Assembly (NCBI RefSeq): GCF_025950085.1
Contig: NZ_JAPDDS010000012.1
Coordinates: forward strand, 1-64,000
Length of the DNA: 64,000 bases
Reading direction: 5' to 3'
DNA from: Luteolibacter flavescens
GTDB lineage: Bacteria; Verrucomicrobiota; Verrucomicrobiia; Verrucomicrobiales; Akkermansiaceae
Below, piece after piece: positions 1 through 7,936 of this stretch; position 1 is the stretch's first letter; every line of letters starts with the position of its first letter. The notes below the pieces were generated by a model. It did not search any database and had not been told where the DNA came from. It was given only the letters and a program-made list of their open reading frames with translations. The translations under genes were made by a program, and so were the position numbers.

Positions 1-44
1 CAACGCGCTATGGCACCATGGCTGGTGGTGCTTGCCTGTCCCGG

Positions 45-173
45 GCGGAATGAATTCCGCGTTCCCAGTGGTTTTCCTCGCTTATCGTTGGGGCGATGTG
101 GGCGATGTGGCGTTGCCGGTGAAGCGGGCAATCGGGGGGCGCTTCGGGCCGGTCTGATGACCGGCGCTCCCAG
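45..173. repeat. Two REP-like hairpins with a shared tail
   Basis: Two short hairpins lie in the same orientation about 105 bp apart. The first is GCGGAAT-ga-ATTCCGC (45-60) followed by GTTCCCAG. The second is GCCGGTC-tgat-GACCGGC (148-165) followed by GCTCCCAG. The stems differ in sequence but each remains fully self-complementary, while the eight-base tail is nearly identical. This is the pattern of a repetitive extragenic palindrome family in which structure rather than sequence is kept. A run of ten G (173-182), one C and seven G follows. I see no convincing gene in 1-271. Confidence 0.5.
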
Positions 174-271
174 GGGGGGGGGCGGGGGGGCTCCGGGTGA
201 GGAGGGCTTAGTTTGGTGGGGAGCTTCCTGCGGCCTTGAGATCGTGGGGAGGGTGGGAGCAAGATTTGGTC

Positions 272-826
272 ATGAACCGTTGTCCTTGGCTGCCGGTAGA
301 CAGGCCGTTGTATGTTGAATACCACGATACCGAGTGGGGTGTTTCGTCGCGTGATGAGCGGTATCTTTTCGAGATGATCTGCCTTGAGGGTGCACAGGCT
401 GGTTTGTCGTGGTGGACGGTGTTGCAGAAGCGCGAGCGCTATCGGGAGGTTTTCCGGAACTTCGTGCCGGAGGAAGTGGCGAAGATGAAGGACGCCGAGC
501 TGGAGAAGCTGGTGCTCGATCCCGGAATCATCCGTCACCGCGGGAAGATCCTTGCGGTGCGGGAGAATGCAAAAGCGTGGCTGACCTTGCGCGAGCGGGA
601 GGGAGATCCGGTGGAATGGATATGGGGCTTCATCGGCGGAAAGCCGAGGGTGAGCCAATTCGAGGTGATGTCCGACTTCCCTACGAAGACACCGGAGTCC
701 GACGCGCTGAGCAAGGCCCTGCGGAAAGCGGGATTCAATTTCGTGGGGTCCACTACCATGTATGCCTTCATGCAGGCAGTCGGGATGGTGGATGATCACA
801 CGGTGACCTGCTTTAGAAAAAAGTAG
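272..826 (+). CDS. tag: DNA-3-methyladenine glycosylase I
   Basis: This 184-residue protein is a base-excision repair enzyme that removes 3-methyladenine from alkylated DNA. The N-terminus has the family's RCPW motif and YHDTEWG block, and the C-terminus ends in DDHTVTC. C4, H18, H176 and C180 match the structural zinc site described for the family. The tryptophan-rich GLSWWTVLQKR segment near residue 50 belongs to the base-binding pocket. The ATG at 272 was chosen because it puts the conserved RCPW at residue 3; an in-frame ATG at 236 would add 12 residues without family support. Length agrees with typical Tag (about 190 residues). It stands alone and is followed by a hairpin terminator. Confidence 0.95.
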   Translation: MNRCPWLPVDRPLYVEYHDTEWGVSSRDERYLFEMICLEGAQAGLSWWTVLQKRERYREVFRNFVPEEVAKMKDAELEKLVLDPGIIRHRGKILAVRENAKAWLTLREREGDPVEWIWGFIGGKPRVSQFEVMSDFPTKTPESDALSKALRKAGFNFVGSTTMYAFMQAVGMVDDHTVTCFRKK

Positions 827-897
827 AGTGGTAGGGATCTGTTGGATGGCTTGATCCGCATTTGGTGATCCCGGCGGCCGTCTCCCACATGCAAAGA

Positions 898-925
898 GGC
901 GCAGCCGTCTTGAGACGGCTGCGCC
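898..925. terminator. Bidirectional hairpin terminator between tag and the DUF4139 gene
   Basis: GGCGCAGCCGTCT pairs with AGACGGCTGCGCC around a two-base loop, a perfect 13-bp stem. It sits between two convergent genes. CTTTC follows on the plus strand and TCTTT on the minus strand, so it can serve both. Confidence 0.75.
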
Positions 926-944
926 CTTTCAATGCTTCCTCAAG

Positions 945-2369
945 TCACCAAGTATAGTGGGCGGTGTAGGTGACCTTTTTCTCCTCGTCGGGAGCGAGAG
1001 TCACGATGAACTCGATCTTCTGCGCGTCCTTCTTCACGTGCTCAGCCGAGGCGTCCTCAATTTTCCACTCCAGCCAGCGCCAGAGGTGCTCCCGGACGAT
1101 GATTTCCTTCGGTTCTTTCGAGCGGTTCTTCACGGTGACCTCGATGGTCTCCTTCAATGATTCCGCGCGTTCGTCGTATTGGAAGTTGGTGATCTTCCGC
1201 TCGCCCACGAGGTCGAAGGCATTGCCCGTATAAACGGATACGTCCTCGTTGCGCGGGGTGTGGTCGATGTTGTTCTCGCCGACGAACTCCAGGTTCCCGT
1301 CCTGATCGTCGGAACGGTAGAAGCGCATCCGGCCGGCGGGGAGTGGGACGCCAAGGCCGTTGCCCTCGTCGTTCTTGAATTCCCAGTAGATCGCCACGTC
1401 CTTCGGGAATTCCTGGCCTTGGAGCGGTTGGACTTGGGGGCCGCCGCGTCCGAAGAAGCGCATGGATGCCGCATCGTAGACATACTTCTTCTTTGCCTTC
1501 ACCTCGGGCGCACGGAGGAACTCGACCTGCTTGGTCTCCTTGTCACGGATCGTGAGCGGGCGCTGGAGGGTGTAGAGGTGGAAGTCATCGAAGGCCTTCT
1601 CCTGCACGGCGGGAGCGGAGTCGGCCATCTCCCGCATGCGCGAGCTGAAGCGCAGGTGCTCGGCAGGGGCATTCTGCTGGATGATATTCACGTCGCCGGC
1701 GACCAGCTTGACCTTGGCGTTCTCGAAGCCGGTGCCGCTCCGATTGTTGACGGTCACCCAACCGGTGAGAGTCACGGTGTCGCCTTTCTCGGGGGCCACG
1801 AGATTATAGTCGGCCTCCCATTGGAAGCCGTTGCTGAGATAGGAGAGCTGGGCGTCGAATTTCGCTTCCGCCTGGCTGTGGATCTGCCAGCCGAGGGTAG
1901 GGCGCAGGATCGATCCGTCGCCCAGGGTGGGGAAGAGCGGCTCTCCGGGAAGCTCGAAGCGCAGCTTACCATCAATCTCGATGATCGGCTCCTGCGGTTG
2001 TCCGCCCGGGACATAGCCGGAGCGGATGATCTTTCCGGGCTTCACCTCCACCTTTCCGTCGAGATAGGTGGTGCGGAAGTCAATCGTCTGCCCCTCGAAG
2101 TGTTGGAGCAGCAGCCACTTGCTGACCGGGTCATTGCGATAGCTTTGCTCAAGGATGGAGAAGGCCGCCTTGCCGGTGGGATCGCGCAGGACCACGGAGT
2201 CCGGCAGCACCTGCGCGGTGGCGCGGTCGAAGCTCAGCGGATTCTCGCCGGCCTTCAGATCGAGAGGCAAGGACTCGCGCACGACGGCGAGGTTCTGATT
2301 GTAGATGGTCAGCGCGGTCTCGGCCTGGACGGCGGTGATAAGAGCAGTGGTGAGAAGAATGGTTTTCAT
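945..2369 (-). CDS. Secreted DUF4139-family protein
   Basis: This 474-residue protein begins with a signal peptide (MKTILLTTALITAVQA) and continues as a beta-rich protein. The phrase TVNNRSGTGFENAKVKLVAGDVN near the middle is characteristic of DUF4139 proteins, which have no defined enzymatic role. The C-terminal part (NRSKEPKEIIVREHLWRWLEW, then LAPDEEKKVTYTAHYTW) is also typical. The ATG at 2369 was preferred over a longer frame because it gives the signal peptide directly. The upstream gene ends two bases earlier, so the two are cotranscribed and probably translationally coupled. Expected location is periplasm or outer surface. The function is unknown; a role in envelope structure is only a guess. 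Confidence 0.8.
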   Translation of the reverse strand: MKTILLTTALITAVQAETALTIYNQNLAVVRESLPLDLKAGENPLSFDRATAQVLPDSVVLRDPTGKAAFSILEQSYRNDPVSKWLLLQHFEGQTIDFRTTYLDGKVEVKPGKIIRSGYVPGGQPQEPIIEIDGKLRFELPGEPLFPTLGDGSILRPTLGWQIHSQAEAKFDAQLSYLSNGFQWEADYNLVAPEKGDTVTLTGWVTVNNRSGTGFENAKVKLVAGDVNIIQQNAPAEHLRFSSRMREMADSAPAVQEKAFDDFHLYTLQRPLTIRDKETKQVEFLRAPEVKAKKKYVYDAASMRFFGRGGPQVQPLQGQEFPKDVAIYWEFKNDEGNGLGVPLPAGRMRFYRSDDQDGNLEFVGENNIDHTPRNEDVSVYTGNAFDLVGERKITNFQYDERAESLKETIEVTVKNRSKEPKEIIVREHLWRWLEWKIEDASAEHVKKDAQKIEFIVTLAPDEEKKVTYTAHYTW

Positions 2370-2371
2370 GG

Positions 2372-2800
2372 TTACTTGCGGGGTTCGACGGCGTCGTAAC
2401 GGACGATTTTGAAGTAGCTGCCCTTGCGAACGGATTCGTCCTTGGCGAGGGAGAAGGTCATCTCGCCCTTCTGGAAGGGCCACGCGACTTTCTTCACCAT
2501 GATGCCCGACTCGGGCGTGGGATTCTGGTCGCGGCAGATGAAGGTGAGCTCCTTGTGGGGATACTCCGGCACCGGCTTCGTGATCTCGTAGGTGATCAGG
2601 TGTTCGGTGCGAATCCAGTTTCCCTGCTGGACCGTGCTGATCACGGTGTCGCTCTTGAAAGTGGCGGTGACTTTCAGCTCCGGTGCCGTGTCCGGCTGGG
2701 GAAAGATGATCCGGTCCTCGGGGAGGCCTGCGGTGGTTTTCACCGGCTCGGCGGCAAATGCTAGGCAGGACAAAAGTGGCAATAGTGCGATGGATTTCAT
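2372..2800 (-). CDS. Small secreted protein in operon with the DUF4139 protein
   Basis: A 142-residue protein with signal peptide MKSIALLPLLSCLAFA and no family that I recognise. The mature part is hydrophilic, with one beta-rich module (LKVTATFKSDTVISTVQQGNW, then EHLITYEITKPVPEYPHKELTF) and a single cysteine in FICRDQNP. It is the first gene of a two-gene operon with the DUF4139 gene, separated by two bases. The ATG at 2800 was chosen for the signal peptide. It diverges from the CoA-transferase gene, leaving an 84-bp shared promoter region. Confidence 0.7.
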   Translation of the reverse strand: MKSIALLPLLSCLAFAAEPVKTTAGLPEDRIIFPQPDTAPELKVTATFKSDTVISTVQQGNWIRTEHLITYEITKPVPEYPHKELTFICRDQNPTPESGIMVKKVAWPFQKGEMTFSLAKDESVRKGSYFKIVRYDAVEPRK

Positions 2801-2884
2801 GGCGGGTTCATCAAGCATGACACCGCTCGGGGAAAATCCTTGGGAAAATTTCGCCACCGGAGTGGGGCGTGTTAGCTTCGTCCC

Positions 2885-4753
2885 GTGAAGCTACTGGACG
2901 AGCACGATTGGCCGCGCCTGCTGCGACCGGGCAGCCGGGTTTTTATCGGTGGCAGCGCCGCGGTACCTCATGCCCTGGTCGCATCGATGCTCCGGCATGC
3001 CGATCGCTTTATGGACCTGGAGATCGTGCACATCCACGGGCTGGGGCCCACGCCGTGGATCGAGCCGCAATACGAGCAGGTCATCCGGACAAATTCGTTT
3101 TTCCTCACGCCTGCGCTGCACGATGCGGTGGAGCGCGGGCAGGCGGACTACACGCCGTGTGCGATGTCCGAGGTTCCTGCGCTTTTTCAAAGCGGGCGCA
3201 TGCCTCTCGATGTCGCGCTGGTTCAAGTGACTCCGCCGGATGGCGATGGACTTTGTTCGCTTGGAGTCAGCGTCGATGTCACGCGGGCTGCGGTGAAGAG
3301 CGCGCGCCTCGTCATCGCGCAGGTGAATCCGAAGATGCCGCGCACGGGAGGCGAATCGCTGATCCCGGTGAAGGAGATCGACTACTTCTACAAGCATACC
3401 ACTGCATTGCCCGAGGCTGAGATCGCGGAGTTGGACGAGCGGCAAGAGCGGATCGGGCGCTATGCCGCGCAGTTGATCGACGATGGTGCGACGCTTCAAG
3501 TCGGGCTCGGCAATACGCCGGAAGCCGTTATCCGCGCGCTGAGGAAGCATCGGCATCTCGGTATTCACACGGGCATGTTCAATGACGCGCTGATGGACCT
3601 GGTGCGTTGCGGCGCGGTGAATAATTCCCGCAAGAGCTACAAGCCGGGGAAGATCATCGCGAGTCACGTGCTCGGCAGCCGGAAGCTCTACCGCTTTGCC
3701 GACGGTCACGCGGACCTCGAGCTTCACCCCAGCGACTGGGTGAATGATCCGCAGCGGATCGCGAGGAATGACAAGATGGTGTCGGTGAACGGCGCTCGCG
3801 AGATTGACCTAACAGGTCAGGTGGTGCGCGATTCCAGCGGCCATCGTTTCTATGGCGGGGTGGGAGCGTTGCAGGATTTCATCCGTGGAGCGGGGAGAAG
3901 CAAGGGAGGCCGGCCGATCATCGCGCTCACCTCGTTGACCGATGACGGGAAGGACTCGCGGATCGTCGCGGGACTGCAACCGGGCAGCGGTGTCTGCACG
4001 GGGCGCGGTGATGTCCACCACGTGGTGACCGAGTACGGCATCGCTAGTATTTACGGCCGAAGCATCCGCGAGCGTGTCGCCAGGTTGGTCGAGATCGCGC
4101 ACCCGGATCACCGGGAGGCGCTGCTGGAAGGGGCGCGGACGCGAGAATGGCTGCCGAAGTTTTTCACGATGCCTGGCGGCGCGCGGGACGAGGTGGAGAG
4201 TGGTTGGGTGACTTTCTCGTGCGGACGCTTCCGGCTGAGGCCGCTGCATCCCAGTGACATGAAGGCGCTTCAGTCGTTCTTCTACTCGCATGACGAGGAG
4301 ACGGTGCGGCTCCGCTATGGCTACCGGCGTGACCGCATGACGGGTGAGTCCGCGTACAAGCTGGCGGCGGTGGATCAGGGGAAGGATCACGCCTTCGGGC
4401 TCTTTGCGGAGACCAGCGGTCGTGAGGAACTCCGCGCTATCGGTCGCTACTATCTCGATCCTTCCGGGACGGCGGCCGAGGTGGCCTTCGTCGTCCATGA
4501 GAATACCCGGCGGTCGGGGATGGCGGGCTTCCTGTTAGGCGAGTTGGCGCAGGTGGCGAAGAAGCGTGGCATCGTGGAATTTTGGGCGAGCGTCATGGCG
4601 GAGAATCATGGCATGTCAGCGCTCTTCGCCCGGGCCGGCGGTGTATCGAGAGGCCTGGGTGAAGAACGGGAATTCCGACTGCCGATAGGACGCATCTTGC
4701 GCTGGCGGAAGGGCTACCTGACTCACAAGAACATCCGCCGAGATCCGAGATGA
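2885..4753 (+). CDS. Acetyl-CoA hydrolase/transferase fused to a GNAT acetyltransferase
   Basis: This 622-residue protein joins two enzymes. Residues 1 to about 430 form an acetyl-CoA hydrolase/4-hydroxybutyrate CoA-transferase domain: GSRVFIGGSAAVP at the start, YGGVGALQDFIRGA around residue 325 and VVTEYGIASIYGRS around residue 383. Residues from about 435 onward (FRLRPLHPSDMKAL) form a GNAT N-acetyltransferase domain with VAFVVHENTRRSGMAGFLLGEL as its acetyl-CoA binding segment. The start is GTG at 2885. The last four bases overlap the next gene (ATGA), which encodes a histone-deacetylase-fold protein. One locus may therefore handle an acyl-CoA pool, attach an acyl group and remove it. The domain assignment is strong; the substrates are unknown. 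Confidence 0.88.
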   Translation: MKLLDEHDWPRLLRPGSRVFIGGSAAVPHALVASMLRHADRFMDLEIVHIHGLGPTPWIEPQYEQVIRTNSFFLTPALHDAVERGQADYTPCAMSEVPALFQSGRMPLDVALVQVTPPDGDGLCSLGVSVDVTRAAVKSARLVIAQVNPKMPRTGGESLIPVKEIDYFYKHTTALPEAEIAELDERQERIGRYAAQLIDDGATLQVGLGNTPEAVIRALRKHRHLGIHTGMFNDALMDLVRCGAVNNSRKSYKPGKIIASHVLGSRKLYRFADGHADLELHPSDWVNDPQRIARNDKMVSVNGAREIDLTGQVVRDSSGHRFYGGVGALQDFIRGAGRSKGGRPIIALTSLTDDGKDSRIVAGLQPGSGVCTGRGDVHHVVTEYGIASIYGRSIRERVARLVEIAHPDHREALLEGARTREWLPKFFTMPGGARDEVESGWVTFSCGRFRLRPLHPSDMKALQSFFYSHDEETVRLRYGYRRDRMTGESAYKLAAVDQGKDHAFGLFAETSGREELRAIGRYYLDPSGTAAEVAFVVHENTRRSGMAGFLLGELAQVAKKRGIVEFWASVMAENHGMSALFARAGGVSRGLGEEREFRLPIGRILRWRKGYLTHKNIRRDPR

Positions 4754-5685
4754 AACCCATCGGAGTTCACTACGATTCCCGCTACGAGCGTCACGACACG
4801 GGGCCCGGCCATCCCGAGTCCGCCGCTCGCTACCGCGTGCTGCGCGAGGCGCTTGAGAAGCTTCCCATGGAGATCGTGCGCTTGCCCGGTAGAAAGGCGA
4901 CGGTCGCGGAGATCCTGCTCGCGCACGAGGCCTACTATCATGACGTGGTCTATCGGGACGTGGTCTCTTGCGCGGACATCCTCCGCACCGGTGATACGGC
5001 TCTTTCCGAGGAGAGCTACGATGTGGCGCTGGAAGCGAGTGGCGCGGTGATCGAGGCAGTGGACGCGGTGATGCGGGGCGATATCTCCCGGGCTTTTTGT
5101 GCCGTGCGTCCTCCCGGACATCATGCGACTGCCGAGCGCGGCATGGGCTTCTGCATCTTCAATCATGTGGCCATTGCCGCGAAGCATCTTCAGCAGGCGC
5201 ATGGCTTGAAGCGGATCGCGATTGTCGATTGGGACGTCCATCATGGAAATGGCACGGAGGCGATCTTTGAAGCGGACCCCGGTGTTTTCTACGTGTCGTT
5301 CCACGAGGAGGGAAACTATCCCTACACGGGGCTCGCCACGGATCGGGGTCGTGGAGCGGGGGAGGGATACACGTTGAATCTTCCGCTGCCGCATCGGTCG
5401 GAAGGCGGCATCGCGCTCGCTGCCTGGGACGAGCATGCGGCTGCCGCGCTCAATGATTTCCGGCCGGAATTCATTCTCGTCTCCGCGGGTTTCGATGCGC
5501 GGAGAGATGACCCACTCGGAGGCCTACGCTGGGAAGATGAGACCTTTGCGGAACTCACGCGGCGAGTGGTCGAAATCGCAAACAAGCACGCGCAAGGACG
5601 AGGCGTCTCGTCACTGGAAGGTGGCTACTATCCGCCGGGCCTCGCCTCGGCAGCGGTGGCCCATGTAAAAGCCTTGGGATTGTAG
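4750..5685 (+). CDS. Histone deacetylase family protein (AcuC/class II-like)
   Basis: A 311-residue zinc-dependent deacetylase of the arginase/deacetylase fold. Visible signatures are RPPGHHA (tandem active-site histidines), FCIFNHVAIA, DWDVHHGNGTE at 160-170 (zinc ligands D162 and H164) and SAGFDARRDDPLGG near residue 250 (third zinc ligand). Bacterial members remove acyl groups from lysines, polyamines or small amides. The start codon overlaps the stop of the CoA-transferase/GNAT gene by four bases, so the proteins are translationally coupled. This suggests a linked acetylation/deacetylation couple, possibly protein lysine acetylation as in AcuA/AcuC. The coupling is seen; the shared substrate is inference. 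Confidence 0.92.
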   Translation: MKPIGVHYDSRYERHDTGPGHPESAARYRVLREALEKLPMEIVRLPGRKATVAEILLAHEAYYHDVVYRDVVSCADILRTGDTALSEESYDVALEASGAVIEAVDAVMRGDISRAFCAVRPPGHHATAERGMGFCIFNHVAIAAKHLQQAHGLKRIAIVDWDVHHGNGTEAIFEADPGVFYVSFHEEGNYPYTGLATDRGRGAGEGYTLNLPLPHRSEGGIALAAWDEHAAAALNDFRPEFILVSAGFDARRDDPLGGLRWEDETFAELTRRVVEIANKHAQGRGVSSLEGGYYPPGLASAAVAHVKALGL

Positions 5686-5701
5686 GGAGGGGAGAAAAGG
5701 C

Positions 5702-5742
5702 TTGAAGGTTTGCCAATTGGCGGTAATTTGTTGCCATATGGC
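5702..5742 (+). promoter_or_regulatory. Promoter and twin operator of the toxin-antitoxin operon
   Basis: Two ten-base palindromes, GCCAATTGGC (5712-5721) and GCCATATGGC (5733-5742), share the frame TTGCCA-NN-TGGCGG. Their centres are 21 bp apart, two helical turns, so both face the same side of the DNA. A TTGAAG (5702-5707), 16-bp spacer, TAATTT (5724-5729) promoter candidate overlaps the first palindrome. The second covers the antitoxin's ATG. The layout fits autorepression by the antitoxin's helix-turn-helix domain. Confidence 0.6.
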
Positions 5743-6235
5743 GGAGGGCGAATACTCATCCACACTTCGGGAAGACCCCGGAACCTATAAGGTTGGTGGT
5801 TCAGGTGGTCTTGAGCGCACCGTCGCCGTACTGCGGGACTTCGGCATGAGAGCCGGAGCAAGATCCGGTGGTCCATTGGCCCAGGTCCGAGACGCGCTGC
5901 ATCGGGGGGTGCCCCGCTCGGCCTTTGACGGGCTCCGCGAAGATCTCGGAGTTTCCTCCGATGAACTGGCTGACATTCTCGGGATTCCGCCGCGGACGCT
6001 TTCGCGACGGACCGACCGCTTCAAGCCGGACGAGTCAGAGCGCCTGTTGCGGCTCGGCTCGGTGCTGCGAAAGGCGGCGGACGTCCTGGAAGATCCGGAG
6101 GCAGTCCGGCGCTGGATGCTCCAGCCCAAGCGGGCTCTGGGTGGGCTCACCCCGCTGCGGTGCTGTGATACCGAGATCGGAGCCCGCGAAGTCGAGGCCC
6201 TGCTGATCCGCATCGAGCACGGCGTTTTCTCATGA
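5738..6235 (+). CDS. Xre/MbcA/ParS-type antitoxin (DUF2384)
   Basis: A 165-residue antitoxin of the RES/Xre type II system. The middle holds a helix-turn-helix-like region (ELADILGIPPRTLSRRT) that should bind the operators upstream. The C-terminus (ALGGLTPLRCCDTEIGAREVEALLIRIEHGVFS) is the DUF2384 toxin-binding domain. The ATG at 5738 was chosen; a TTG at 5702 is also in frame but would make the operator pair coding. The last four bases overlap the toxin start (ATGA), as expected for stoichiometric coupling. The first 45 residues are poorly conserved in type, so the true start could lie further downstream. Confidence 0.87.
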   Translation: MAEGEYSSTLREDPGTYKVGGSGGLERTVAVLRDFGMRAGARSGGPLAQVRDALHRGVPRSAFDGLREDLGVSSDELADILGIPPRTLSRRTDRFKPDESERLLRLGSVLRKAADVLEDPEAVRRWMLQPKRALGGLTPLRCCDTEIGAREVEALLIRIEHGVFS

Positions 6236-6699
6236 TCCGCGCTTATCGTCTCTGCAAGACCCGGCACGTCGCGACCGCCTTCACGGGGGACGGTGCCCGG
6301 ATCGCGGGAGGGCGTTGGAATTCACCGGGCATCCCGGTGGTTTATGCCTCCTCCACGTTGTCACTGGCGACCTTGGAAGTGCTGGTTCATCTGGATGACC
6401 CAGACGCCTTTGCCCGCTTGTTCTCGTGGTTCTCGGTGGAGATCCCGGACAGCCTGATCGAGGTCTTCGACGAATCGCAGCTTCCTCCCGGCTGGTGTGC
6501 AGACGAGACGACGAATTCGACGCGCGCGATCGGTGACGATTGGGCGCGGTCCCAGCGCTCCGCGGTGCTCGCCGTGCCGTCCATCGTGACATCCGGCGAA
6601 AGGAATTACCTGATCAATCCCGGACACCCGAGGACACCATCCATCCGCATCGCGAGTCCGCAGGCATTCCGCCCGGACCCGCGACTGATGAAGGGCTGA
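6232..6699 (+). CDS. RES-domain toxin
   Basis: A 155-residue RES-domain protein. RES toxins degrade NAD+ by phosphorolysis and so stop growth. The domain's name-giving residues are visible: R in GGRWNSPG near residue 28, E in LATLEVLVHL near residue 48 and S in AVPSIV near residue 119. The protein runs full length to KG at the end with no frameshift, so the toxin appears intact. It is coupled to the antitoxin by a four-base overlap. The pair is an intact, probably self-regulated, chromosomal toxin-antitoxin module. Confidence 0.92.
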   Translation: MIRAYRLCKTRHVATAFTGDGARIAGGRWNSPGIPVVYASSTLSLATLEVLVHLDDPDAFARLFSWFSVEIPDSLIEVFDESQLPPGWCADETTNSTRAIGDDWARSQRSAVLAVPSIVTSGERNYLINPGHPRTPSIRIASPQAFRPDPRLMKG

Positions 6700-7389
6700 T
6701 CAGAATTGCCAGCCGAGACCGAGGGTGAAGCCCAGTGCATCGATGCCGGGATTCGGGTCGGTCTGTCCGCCATTCGAGTGGTGGATGAAATAGGCTCCGC
6801 CCAGCACCGAAAGGTTCGGCGCGATCTCCTGACGGACTCCGAGCTGGGAAAACCAGTTCAGCGTGAAGTCCTGGCCCTGTCCTTCGGGATCATTGGTGGA
6901 ATTCGTCCAGCCGAAGCCGCCGCCGATGGAGAAGAAGAGCGAGGTCTTTTCGTTTGGAAACCAATACTCGATGGATGGCGCTCCATTGACCCCGAAGTAG
7001 TAGTCCTCCGGCCCCTCGACGATGGACTCCATCAGCAGAGAAAAGCGGCTGCGGACCACGAGGCGTGCGCCATCTTCATCCTCCCACCAGGTCAGCACGG
7101 TGGGGCTGCGCAGGGTGAACTGCGTCGGCGCGATCTCGTAGTCGATGGCGGTATTGCTGCCGATGTTCCAGAGATAGCCGGACTCCAGGGTTAGCTCCCA
7201 TGCCTCTGCAGGGTGATCCGCGCGGGGGTAGGAATTGATCGGAGCGATCTGATCCTTGGCATCCCTTTTGTTCAGGATCTCGTCGATGTTCGCGCCGCCG
7301 TCCGTCTTGGCAGCGGGCTTTGTGGTGGCGGGCTTTTCCGCGGCGAAAGCCGGGACGGCCAGCAGGGCGAGGAGGGCAAGGGTCTTCAT
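6700..7389 (-). CDS. PagL-like acyloxyacyl hydrolase, outer-membrane barrel
   Basis: A 229-residue outer-membrane protein with signal peptide MKTLALLALLAVPAFA. A hydrophilic linker (about residues 18-60) is followed by alternating beta strands that end in LGFTLGLGWQF, a terminal phenylalanine as in beta-barrel proteins. GGAYFIHHSNGG near residue 205 matches the catalytic His-Ser region of PagL-type lipid A 3-O-deacylases. If it works as in PagL, it removes an ester-linked acyl chain from lipid A, altering the outer leaflet. The barrel is certain in style; the activity is inferred from that motif. It converges with the RES toxin gene, the two stops being adjacent. Confidence 0.72.
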   Translation of the reverse strand: MKTLALLALLAVPAFAAEKPATTKPAAKTDGGANIDEILNKRDAKDQIAPINSYPRADHPAEAWELTLESGYLWNIGSNTAIDYEIAPTQFTLRSPTVLTWWEDEDGARLVVRSRFSLLMESIVEGPEDYYFGVNGAPSIEYWFPNEKTSLFFSIGGGFGWTNSTNDPEGQGQDFTLNWFSQLGVRQEIAPNLSVLGGAYFIHHSNGGQTDPNPGIDALGFTLGLGWQF

Positions 7390-7420
7390 CGGGGTTTTGT
7401 GATCGGTGAGAGGGAAGCAA

Positions 7421-7936
7421 TCAGATGTAGTCCTCCTCGTCGCCGGGGACGGGAGGGATGAGGTCTTCGCGTTGAAGCAGGCGCTTCAGGTCGAGATCGT
7501 CCAGAAGGTCCTCGGGAGTTCGGACGACGGTCAGCGCATAGGGAGCGAGTCGATCGAGCTCGGCCACGGTGCAGTGGACCATCGAGGATACGATGTCGGC
7601 ATCGTAGCGCTCCTTGTCGAAGAGATTGGTGATGCGGAAGACGAGGCGCTCGCGGTCGAGGTCATACTCGAAGCCGCCGAGGTTCAGTGTCTTGTTGGCA
7701 CGGGCCAGCAGCTCCAGCACATAGGGACGGTGCCCGTCGTCGAGCGGCAGCGGCATTTCCCCGATCACCGCCAGCGCGTTCATCGGAGTGTAGGCCTGCA
7801 CGGTCATCTCGATCCGGGTATGGTGACCGGTGAAAACGGAGCGGAGGACGTCGCGGCCCTCGACCAATTCACAGTGCCAGCCATTGGCTCCGAATGCTTC
7901 TTCGACGGTGAGGATCTGGCGGGATGGCGGGCGCAT
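7421..7936 (-). CDS. YbjN domain-containing protein
   Basis: A 171-residue soluble protein with the YbjN/type III secretion chaperone-like fold. Recognisable parts are RIEMTVQAYTPMNALAVIGEMP, then ARANKTLNLGGFEYDLDRERLVFRI, the usual YbjN centre, and an acidic C-terminus (PPVPGDEEDYI). YbjN proteins are linked to stress and envelope phenotypes but have no defined biochemical activity. Its start directly abuts the stop of the membrane-protein gene upstream, so the two form an operon. Confidence 0.72.
   Translation of the reverse strand: MRPPSRQILTVEEAFGANGWHCELVEGRDVLRSVFTGHHTRIEMTVQAYTPMNALAVIGEMPLPLDDGHRPYVLELLARANKTLNLGGFEYDLDRERLVFRITNLFDKERYDADIVSSMVHCTVAELDRLAPYALTVVRTPEDLLDDLDLKRLLQREDLIPPVPGDEEDYI

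Noticed and set aside
8-799. A minus-strand open frame opposite tag
   Set aside because: It covers the REP-like hairpins and the G run, and translates to Pro/His/Arg-rich sequence without any motif.
1179-2399. A plus-strand open frame of 406 codons over the DUF4139 gene
   Set aside because: The sequence is antisense to a protein with family motifs and has no recognisable domain.
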